IMG/VR virus record: IMGVR_UViG_3300035659_000076
Coordinates: 1 to 29,295 of that record
Source: a virus
Direction: 5' to 3' (one strand)
Length of the DNA: 29,295 bases
The translations under genes were made by a program, and so were the position numbers. The notes beneath the pieces were generated by a model, which was not told where the DNA came from, did not search any database, and saw only the letters and a list, made by a program, of their open reading frames with translations. This document shows, one piece after another, positions 23,059 to 29,295 of the stretch. Each line of letters begins with the position of its first letter. Within the stretch, counting starts at the first letter, position 1.

Positions 23059-25356
23059 CTAACCGATCGTCACGGTCGGAACCCCGAGGATCGGGATTCC
23101 CGTCAGATAGTCGAGGTGGGGGCCGCCGGGTCCCGGGATTCCGGCGACGGCGAACCCCTGGACGGTCGCGCCGATCTTCGTGATCGGGGTGGTCAGGGAG
23201 ATGAGGACCCCCGAGGTGATGGCGGCCGCGAGGGCCGAGACGACGGACACCGGCCCCGCGCCGCAGGTAAGGGACAGGCTACCGGCCCCGACGGTGGCCG
23301 CAAGGTTCCCAGTCCCGACGTTTATCAGGTTGTTCCCGGTAGCGACGGTCTGGATCAGGTTCCCGGCCGTGACGGTGTCGGCTATGCCGACGCCGGCCAC
23401 GAGCGTGCGGGTGATGGCCCCGGCGAGCATGGTCAGGGAGTCCACGCCGGAGACGGTCGTGCGGACCTTCCCGAGGGCGTACGTCGTAGTGACGATCTGA
23501 GCGTACTGCTCCTGGGTCTTGCCGAGGACCGAGTTCCCGAGGTCGCCCGCGACGGTGTTGATGAGGCCGCCGGCCCCGGCGTTTATCGTGATCTTCTGGC
23601 CAGACTGGGCGTTCTCGCCGCCGGCGTTGTTGATTATGTTCCCGCCCCAGGACACGAGCTTGGACCCGGTCCCGATCTCGCTCCCGGACCCGTTGTACGT
23701 GACGTCGTCGGCGACGCCCGTGTCCGGATCACCGTTGTGTATCCGCTTGACCCCGCCGTGGAGGTTCAGGACGACGGAGGACCCGGCGTACGGTCCGCCG
23801 TTGAACCTCCCGACGTCGAGGTTGATGCCGCCGACCGTCCTCATGTCGAGGCTCAGGTTCCCCGAGTTCTCGTCCGCGCCGATGATGGCCTTGAACAGGC
23901 CCTGGAGGTTCAGCTCCAGGGACTTGCCCTTCTCGTCCGGCTCTCCATACTGGGTCTTCGGGATGTGGCACATCACCTTGCCCTCCTTGGTGATGCCGAA
24001 GGCGAACTGGTTCGAGCTGCCCTGCTGCGGGCAGTTGATCCTGAAGAGCCTGGCGAGGCCGACGGCGTCCATGATCCCGAGCTTCGTGACCGTGTCCACG
24101 GCCTCGAGCGTCGGGAAGTCGGACGGGATCTTCTGGTTGGGGCTCGTGAAGAGCTTCATGCCGAGGACGCGCCTGTACAAGGGCCGGCCGGCGTCGGAGT
24201 GAAAGTCGTTCCCGACGACGGTCCCCTTCACGTCCTCCACGTAGGCCGGGAAAGGCGGGTCCACCTGGAAGCCGTCGCCCTCCTCGGTGACGGCCATGAT
24301 CCCGTCCGAGATGTGGCGGAGCTCGGTCCTGTCCTCGACGTACGCGTACAGCGTGTCGGCAAAGCTGAACCTGTGCTCGCCGTGGACGACGTACGAGATC
24401 CTCTGGCCGTCGGACGTGGTGATAGGCGGATAGATCGGATCGACGAGCTTGGAGTTTCCGGACGGGGACACGCCCTCCTCGAAGTTCGCAGACCCGTCCT
24501 CCTTGATGAGGCCGAAGTTCAGGAGGGCGTCGTACGCCGCCGACCGGTCCAAAGGCTCACCGTTCGCATCCTTCCCGTTCGCCGGGTCGCCGGGGCTGAC
24601 GATCGCCACCTTGGCGTCCTCGACCGGATAGAGGTCCGGGAGGATGTTGAAGGCGTTGCGCTTAACCAGTCCGCGGCGGTAGTATCCTGCGGAGTTGCTG
24701 GTGAACTCGTTGAGGGTCTGGAGGACGGCCGTCTGGTCGGAGTCCCTGAGGCGGAGCTCGTTCCCGGCGCGGTTGGTGAGGAGGACGTCCCGGTCCAGGA
24801 TGAAGTCCGACCCGCCGCTCGAGGAGGCGATGAAGTCCCCGGGATACCCCTTCCGGGCCTTGAGCCGGACGACGCCCATGTTGTACCGCGGGTCGTCCGC
24901 GAGCTCCGGATGGAGGTCCAGAGCCGCGGCCGCGTCCTCCGGAGGCATCGACATGAACGGCTCGTACTCGCGCGCCGCGAACGTCCCGCTCGTCAGGAAC
25001 TCGACGATGTACGGGGAGAAGTTGCGCGCCGAAGCGTCGACCTTCTTCCATCCGATCAGGACCTTCGTACCCTTCTCGGGGATGAGGCCCGCCCAGCTCC
25101 TCGGGCCGGACCCGGCCGCGGCGGGGAGCGGGACGTCGTGCCTCTCGCTCTGCATCGAGTCCAGGCGGACCGAGCAGACCATCGTCTCGGTGTCGACGTG
25201 GACTATGTGGCCGGCGTGCAGGTATGCGAACGCCTCGCGTCCCGAGGAGGAGGCCTGCTTCGGGCCGCCGGGGTGCCGCATGTCGCGCGACATCGACACT
25301 CCGCCCTTGGGGACTTCGGGTAGGTCGCCGGGTCCGCCTGTCTTTCCTCCTGCCAT
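23059..25356 (-). CDS. gp5/gpV-like central baseplate spike protein (765 aa)
   Basis: Residues about 45-121 look like the OB-fold of gpV/gp5 proteins (HAGHIVHVDTETMVCSVRL through IPEKGTKVLIGWKK to YIVEFL). A gp5-type segment follows, FIASSSGGSDFILDRDVLL then NRAGNELRLRDSDQT (about 170-210). From about residue 580 the chain becomes Gly/Asn/Thr/Val-rich with short repeating strands (LIQTVATGNNLINVGTGNL), typical of a triple-stranded beta-helix needle. It ends GVPTVTIG. No lysozyme domain is seen, unlike T4 gp5. The start is not certain: the ATG at 25356 has no Shine-Dalgarno, while the ATG at 25293 (residue 22) has GGCGGAG five bases upstream. The open frame beyond 25356 is antisense to the plus-strand gene and was excluded. 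Confidence 0.85.
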   Translation of the reverse strand: MAGGKTGGPGDLPEVPKGGVSMSRDMRHPGGPKQASSSGREAFAYLHAGHIVHVDTETMVCSVRLDSMQSERHDVPLPAAAGSGPRSWAGLIPEKGTKVLIGWKKVDASARNFSPYIVEFLTSGTFAAREYEPFMSMPPEDAAAALDLHPELADDPRYNMGVVRLKARKGYPGDFIASSSGGSDFILDRDVLLTNRAGNELRLRDSDQTAVLQTLNEFTSNSAGYYRRGLVKRNAFNILPDLYPVEDAKVAIVSPGDPANGKDANGEPLDRSAAYDALLNFGLIKEDGSANFEEGVSPSGNSKLVDPIYPPITTSDGQRISYVVHGEHRFSFADTLYAYVEDRTELRHISDGIMAVTEEGDGFQVDPPFPAYVEDVKGTVVGNDFHSDAGRPLYRRVLGMKLFTSPNQKIPSDFPTLEAVDTVTKLGIMDAVGLARLFRINCPQQGSSNQFAFGITKEGKVMCHIPKTQYGEPDEKGKSLELNLQGLFKAIIGADENSGNLSLDMRTVGGINLDVGRFNGGPYAGSSVVLNLHGGVKRIHNGDPDTGVADDVTYNGSGSEIGTGSKLVSWGGNIINNAGGENAQSGQKITINAGAGGLINTVAGDLGNSVLGKTQEQYAQIVTTTYALGKVRTTVSGVDSLTMLAGAITRTLVAGVGIADTVTAGNLIQTVATGNNLINVGTGNLAATVGAGSLSLTCGAGPVSVVSALAAAITSGVLISLTTPITKIGATVQGFAVAGIPGPGGPHLDYLTGIPILGVPTVTIG

Positions 25357-25376
25357 GACTGTACGGTACTGATGTA

Positions 25377-25383
25377 GAGGAGG
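25377..25383 (+). promoter_or_regulatory. Strong Shine-Dalgarno (GAGGAGG) for the plus-strand gene
   Basis: GAGGAGG lies six bases before the GTG at 25390. It is among the strongest ribosome-binding sites in the window and the main reason for choosing this GTG start. Confidence 0.8.
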
Positions 25384-25389
25384 CTTACC

Positions 25390-25782
25390 GTGCCACTGAT
25401 CATTCAGGCAGCCGCGATGTCGGGAAAGATGGTGGAGGGCGCGAGGTGGCTCGTGGACCTCCCTTGGATCCAGGAGGGCCACACCGTTTCCCTGAACATC
25501 CCGGTCAAGGACCCGGCCCTGATCGGGTACGTGGGGAGGCAGAACAGCCTGGACTGCGTCGTGGACAAGGAGGACGGCAAGTACAGCATCTCCCTGTCGT
25601 GCAAGGTCGTCAGGATCAGGCACATGGTGAGCACGGCGGCCGGAACGACGGAGTCACTCGCCATAGTGTCGCCGGTCAACAGGCTGGCCGAGGGGGTCCT
25701 GACGTACGTGCTCACCCCGGCAAAGTGCGACCCGAGGTTCGTCGCGGCCGTGCGCGGCGGTGAACCGCCGCGCGACGCCTAG
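25390..25782 (+). CDS. Lone plus-strand gene inside the baseplate operon, unknown (130 aa)
   Basis: The GTG start has an ideal GAGGAGG six bases upstream. Codon use resembles the structural genes (six of eight Arg codons are AGG, and third positions are GC-rich), whereas the opposite strand gives an unlikely protein. The middle, residues about 25-75, alternates strand-like segments (HTVSLNIPV, NSLDCVVD, YSISLSCKVVRIR), suggesting a small beta-barrel fold. I do not recognise the family. It is divergent from the spike gene (33-base gap). It converges on the hub gene so closely that the two stops share the palindrome CTAG. It cannot ride on the minus-strand transcript and needs its own plus-strand promoter. 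A regulatory, anti-host or virion role are all possible. Confidence 0.8.
   Translation: MPLIIQAAAMSGKMVEGARWLVDLPWIQEGHTVSLNIPVKDPALIGYVGRQNSLDCVVDKEDGKYSISLSCKVVRIRHMVSTAAGTTESLAIVSPVNRLAEGVLTYVLTPAKCDPRFVAAVRGGEPPRDA
25752..25773. terminator. Perfect 9-bp GC hairpin at the convergent gene ends (possible bidirectional terminator)
   Basis: GCGCGGCGG (25752-25760) pairs perfectly with CCGCCGCGC (25765-25773) across a TGAA loop. It lies in the last codons of the plus-strand gene and just past the stop of the hub gene. No T-run follows on either strand, so it may slow or stabilise transcript ends without being a classic intrinsic terminator. Confidence 0.5.
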
Positions 25783-28700
25783 GGGGTCCCGGGCTTCTTG
25801 ACCTTCGGCTTCGAGGTCGGGATGGGGTCCACGGGCCCGGGGGTGGTGGAGATGGTCGCGGTGAACGCGGCGCTCTGCGCGTCGACGAGAGGCTGGTTCA
25901 GGGCGGCCGGCGACGACGGGTTCACTATCAGCGACCTCAGGTTCGGGGAAGGCCTGCGGGGCTGGACCTGCTTGGGCTGCGGGCTTTGGGAGGGCGGGAC
26001 TCCGGTGGTGGCCTGAGTGAGGGCCGAGACCGCCGTGGCGTTGGCCGCCGCCGCCGTGGCCGCCGCCGCCTCCGCCGAGGGCTGCGTCCCGACGGTCCCG
26101 ACGGAGACGCCGACCGATCCGGAGGCGTTCCCGGCCGATACGGCGAAGACGGTGGTGCCGCCGGAAGCCCCGAAGTGCTCGAACGTCTGCTGGAGCTTCT
26201 CCTTGCCGTCGTCCCAGGCCTTCTTGAAGTTCTTTCCTGCGGCGGCGGTCATGCCGAAGTTCGAGTTCGCCACCTGGTTCCTGAGGGCGTCCAGGGCGGC
26301 CGGGTCCCCGGACGCGGCACGGGCGAAGAGGGGATCCTGTCCGTCATCCCCGAGGATGTTCGTCTGCTCCTCGGCGTCGAAGAGCTGGCTCACGACCCCA
26401 CGCTCCTCGGCGTTGGAGCGCCCCTCCCTCCTGGCGTTGGCCTCATAGTTCGTCGCGACGAGCTTCTGCAGGTACTTGGTCAGGGCGTCGAAGAACCCGC
26501 CGGTCGTCACGTTCCCGACTATGGCGTCCAGGCCCGTGAAGGTGGTCTGGACGTCCAGGCCCGGAAATATCTGCGCTATGGCCTTATTGGCCTTGTCGTT
26601 CTCCAAGGACAGGCTCGTTGGCGATCCAGGTGTCGCTCCGGACGTGATCTTCGCACCGAAAGCGTTCTCCACGTTCTGAGGCTTCACGTCCGCGCCGCTC
26701 TCGGCCTTCAGGACCTGCACGATGACGTCCGTGGGGAGGAGGGCAAGCCAGTCGGCGCGCCCTATCCCGCACGAGCAGCTGTCCAGCCCGTCCAGCCCGC
26801 CGATCGCGATGGTGGGCTTGAGCTCCCCGAGGGTCTTGGACTTCCTGGTCTGGTCGGCCTCCACGTAAAGGCTGTGCCCGACGTTCGCGTTGATCTGGTT
26901 CGTGTACGTGTTCTGATCCGTGAACTGGAACTCCTTTATGTCGGAGGACTTGTTCGAGCCGGTGAAGGTGGCCCCGGTCACATAGTCGTCCGGCTGCATG
27001 CGCTCGAACGACGCGGCGAAGTCCGCGGAGCTGCCGTCCTGGGCTCCGACGATCCCGGGGTCGGTCAGAAGCCCGCCCGTGGGCGCGAACTGGACGTTGA
27101 TCCTGTTGATCACGCCACCCGGAGCGTCCCCGGCAAGCTGGATCTTGCCCCTGTCGATGAAGGCCCCGCGCCCATACTTGTTGTGGCCTATGACCTCGAA
27201 CCCGAAGTCGTCCGAAACCGGTCGGACCAGTACGTTCAGGCTGGCGAGGGTTCGGACGGTCCCCTGGTTGGCCTTCGTCTGGGTGAGGGCGAGGCTCTCC
27301 TCGTCGTAGTCCTTCTGAAGAAGCGCGAGCTTGTCCTTCGCGACCTGGAGCTCGGCTCTCTTGTCCACGATGTCCGGAGGCTCCGTGGCGGTGGTCGTGG
27401 AAGTCCCGTCGGGGGTCCCCGGCGTCGGGGGCGCCTTCTTCACGGTCTTCGGGACGGAGGGGAGCTTCTTCAGGAGGACCGTCAGCTGCTTGTCTATATT
27501 GGAGACGGCCGTCACCTGCGCGTCGACCTTCCCCTTGGCGGTCTTCACGACCGCGGCCTGGGCGTCCACCGCCGCCTTCTGCTGCTCGGCCTTCTTCTTG
27601 TCGCTCCCGGCCGCCACGGTCTTGTCGAACGTGGACGGCTGATTCGGATCCTCTCCGGCCTTGTTCCAGGAGATCGAGTTCGTAGGGATCAGGGTCATCT
27701 CCTGGAAGACCCGGTCCTCGTCGCGGGCGTAGTCGTACGCCCCTCCGTTGGTCATGCCGGCCTCGTACCGGTGAGCTCGTAGGAACGATATGGTCTTAGC
27801 CCTGGCGTCGCCGCGGAGCCTGGAGAAAGTCTGAGTCACGGTGTGGTCGTAGTTGTACTTCGGACCCGTGTCCTTCTTACCCTTGTCCTGGTTCGCGGGG
27901 GCTTTCGACTTTTTGGAGCCCTGCTCCTCGAGTATCTTCGAAAGGACCGTCCCCTCGATCGTCGAGCGGTACACCATGACGGCGTTCGGAAATCCGAGGA
28001 GCTTCCCGGTCTTCGGACTACGGACTACGACGGGCTGGCCCATCGTCTCCTCGTTGCTGAGGCCGGCCGTGCCGCCAAGCCGGTTCGGAAAGCCTATCTC
28101 GTAGGTCGGAATCTGAACCGAGTTCCACGCACGGCGCCCGTCGACGACCTTGTTCTTGGGCTCCCCGTTCTTCCAAGGAACGCCGTAGTCCCGGACCATC
28201 TCGTCGCGCGTGTTCCCGGACTTCTTGATGAACCCAATGTTGTTCGGAGCTATGAACTTTGAGCGCTTGGCGATGAGCGTGAGCGTCGTAGTGGCCTGAC
28301 CGCCGACCGAGAACTGGTGCGAGATGCCGGTGACGTAGAAGAAGGAATCGTACTTCGGGAACCATATCGGGAAGCCGAGCTTCAGCTCCGGGCGCATCGG
28401 GATGGTGACGGATCCGGCCTGCCTCTTCGCATTCATGCGGTCGAGGTAGTCCATGAGCCAGTAGAAGAGCTTCTTGGGGTTTCCGGCCCACTCGCACTGG
28501 TAGTCCAGCCGACGCCACCCGTACCTGCGGAGAAGGTGGAAGTCGATGACGCCGGTCCTCGGAGTCGTGATCTCGTCGTTCAGGCCCCAGTCCATGGTGC
28601 CGCCGAAGGCGTTCCCGCTCGACGTGATGTGCGTGTATACCTCGGCCTCGGAGTCCGTCACCGAGTCGTCGATGATCTCATAGTTCTGTATCCAGCTGAT

Positions 28701-29295
28701 GGGCTTGTTCGGAAGGACGTTCAGGTTGTAGAACGGGGGCTTGAAGACTATGTCGCCGCTCGGGTCGCAGAAGAACTCCCACCCGGACTGATCGCGGCAG
28801 GCCTGGGCGATCGAGAGCTTCGACATAGCCTCGGTCTGGAAGAGCTCCACGTCCCCGGCCCTCGCTAGCTCCTGCTTGAACGGGGTTATCTCGTTCGGCT
28901 GGATCTTGAAGACGCTCGTGGCCTGGTTGTTCCCGGAGAGCTTTTCCTCCTGGTTGTTCATCTGGGCCGAAAGGTTGACGGGCGACACCGTGTCGCCGTC
29001 CCCCGTGAACGAGTACAGCTCTCCGGACGATCCGTAGATGACGAGGCTGTTCCAGATGTTGGCGAACTTCAGCTGCCAGTACGCCATGACGTCCTTGGCG
29101 TAAGCCCCTATGGCCGGACCCTCGGGACCCTTCTCCGGAGTGAAGGACGTGAAGGATCCCTGGGTGATCGAGAAGTCCCCCATCGACTCCTTGGCGAGCT
29201 TTATTATGATCGTCGACGGGTTCATCGCGGCGAACTGGTTCTGCCAGAGCTGGTATCCGCCGGCGCTGCCTCCGAAGCTCTCGGTGAACGCCGGG
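25779..29295 (-). CDS. gp27/gpD-like baseplate hub protein with long C-terminal extension (5' end cut by window)
   Basis: The frame is open to the right edge, 23 codons beyond the ATG at 29225, so at least 1171 residues are visible and the true start is outside the window. Visible residues about 171-190 read WEFFCDPSGDIVFKPPFYN, the G..F..DP.GDI.F.PP phrase of gp27/gpD hub proteins. Downstream are a tail-tube-type beta region (LKLGFPIWFPKYDSFFYVTG) and two charged coiled-coil stretches near 563-605 and 641-673. A Cys pair (DSCSCGIG) occurs near 835-843. An Ala-rich and then Pro-rich tail runs from about 1070 to the end. Hub proteins sit under the tail tube and hold the spike; the spike gene is the next minus-strand gene. 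The roughly 700-residue extension has no function I can name. Confidence 0.85.
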   Translation of the reverse strand, partial: PAFTESFGGSAGGYQLWQNQFAAMNPSTIIIKLAKESMGDFSITQGSFTSFTPEKGPEGPAIGAYAKDVMAYWQLKFANIWNSLVIYGSSGELYSFTGDGDTVSPVNLSAQMNNQEEKLSGNNQATSVFKIQPNEITPFKQELARAGDVELFQTEAMSKLSIAQACRDQSGWEFFCDPSGDIVFKPPFYNLNVLPNKPISWIQNYEIIDDSVTDSEAEVYTHITSSGNAFGGTMDWGLNDEITTPRTGVIDFHLLRRYGWRRLDYQCEWAGNPKKLFYWLMDYLDRMNAKRQAGSVTIPMRPELKLGFPIWFPKYDSFFYVTGISHQFSVGGQATTTLTLIAKRSKFIAPNNIGFIKKSGNTRDEMVRDYGVPWKNGEPKNKVVDGRRAWNSVQIPTYEIGFPNRLGGTAGLSNEETMGQPVVVRSPKTGKLLGFPNAVMVYRSTIEGTVLSKILEEQGSKKSKAPANQDKGKKDTGPKYNYDHTVTQTFSRLRGDARAKTISFLRAHRYEAGMTNGGAYDYARDEDRVFQEMTLIPTNSISWNKAGEDPNQPSTFDKTVAAGSDKKKAEQQKAAVDAQAAVVKTAKGKVDAQVTAVSNIDKQLTVLLKKLPSVPKTVKKAPPTPGTPDGTSTTTATEPPDIVDKRAELQVAKDKLALLQKDYDEESLALTQTKANQGTVRTLASLNVLVRPVSDDFGFEVIGHNKYGRGAFIDRGKIQLAGDAPGGVINRINVQFAPTGGLLTDPGIVGAQDGSSADFAASFERMQPDDYVTGATFTGSNKSSDIKEFQFTDQNTYTNQINANVGHSLYVEADQTRKSKTLGELKPTIAIGGLDGLDSCSCGIGRADWLALLPTDVIVQVLKAESGADVKPQNVENAFGAKITSGATPGSPTSLSLENDKANKAIAQIFPGLDVQTTFTGLDAIVGNVTTGGFFDALTKYLQKLVATNYEANARREGRSNAEERGVVSQLFDAEEQTNILGDDGQDPLFARAASGDPAALDALRNQVANSNFGMTAAAGKNFKKAWDDGKEKLQQTFEHFGASGGTTVFAVSAGNASGSVGVSVGTVGTQPSAEAAAATAAAANATAVSALTQATTGVPPSQSPQPKQVQPRRPSPNLRSLIVNPSSPAALNQPLVDAQSAAFTATISTTPGPVDPIPTSKPKVKKPGTP
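26041..26080 (-). repeat. GCC/GGC-rich low-complexity tract coding poly-Ala
   Basis: A tract rich in GCCGCC units encodes the Ala-rich linker near visible residues 1070-1088 of the hub protein (AEAAAATAAAANATAV). It is prone to slippage and likely flexible or helical in the protein. Confidence 0.65.

Noticed and set aside
23059-25356. Lysozyme domain in the spike, as in T4 gp5
   Set aside because: Between the OB-fold and the beta-helix I see no lysozyme-type catalytic motif.
25300-25389. A sigma70-like promoter for the plus-strand gene
   Set aside because: Only weak matches such as TACTGA are present without a well-spaced -35, so I do not call it.
25357-25623. N-terminal extension of the spike frame up to 25623
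   Set aside because: It is antisense to the well-supported plus-strand gene and looks low-quality as protein. The spike start is at 25356 or 25293.

Overview
The window looks like the baseplate and tail-fibre module of a large, contractile-tailed (myovirus-type) phage or phage-like particle. The sequence is GC-rich, roughly 60% or more by eye. All but one of the genes I accept lie on the minus strand, are packed tightly and read from the right edge to the left edge. I saw no tRNA, rRNA, CRISPR array, insertion sequence or integrase. The host cannot be read from the sequence. Arginine is written mostly as AGG in the genes I sampled, which is unusual for GC-rich bacteria and is the only lineage hint I found.

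Layout in transcription order (minus strand, right to left): (1) a gp27/gpD-like baseplate hub protein whose 5' end is cut by the window edge; (2) a lone plus-strand gene of 130 codons that I do not recognise; (3) a gp5/gpV-like central spike with an OB-fold and a C-terminal beta-helix; (4) a small Gly/Ala-rich protein; (5) a 1758-residue beta-rich structural protein; (6) a 52-codon helical protein; (7) a 754-residue protein with hydrophobic helices near both ends; (8) a 244-residue coiled-coil protein; (9) a gp25/gpW-like wedge protein; (10) a free-standing GIY-YIG homing endonuclease; (11) a very large baseplate J (gp47/gp6-like) protein; (12) a P2 gpI-like tail protein; (13) and (14) two giant fibre/adhesin-like proteins, the last running off the left edge. 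The order hub, spike, W, J, I, fibre matches P2-like phages, with extra proteins inserted between spike and W. That synteny supports the weaker assignments.

The minus-strand genes are probably co-expressed late in infection. Several start and stop codons overlap (GTGA, ATGA, TGATG), which points to translational coupling. The hub, spike and neighbours would form the central needle assembly, the W/J/I proteins the wedges, and the two giant proteins the receptor-binding periphery.

The most interesting signals are: a His-containing repeat of about 35-45 residues, present in about 14 copies and shared by the two adjacent fibre proteins; a plus-strand gene inside the hub/spike operon that ends tail-to-tail with the hub gene on one CTAG, next to a perfect 9-bp hairpin; and a homing endonuclease whose start codon lies in the loop of a perfect 8-bp hairpin. 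I found no clear case of a wholly new multi-gene system. The repeat family and the embedded plus-strand gene are the best candidates for something undescribed.
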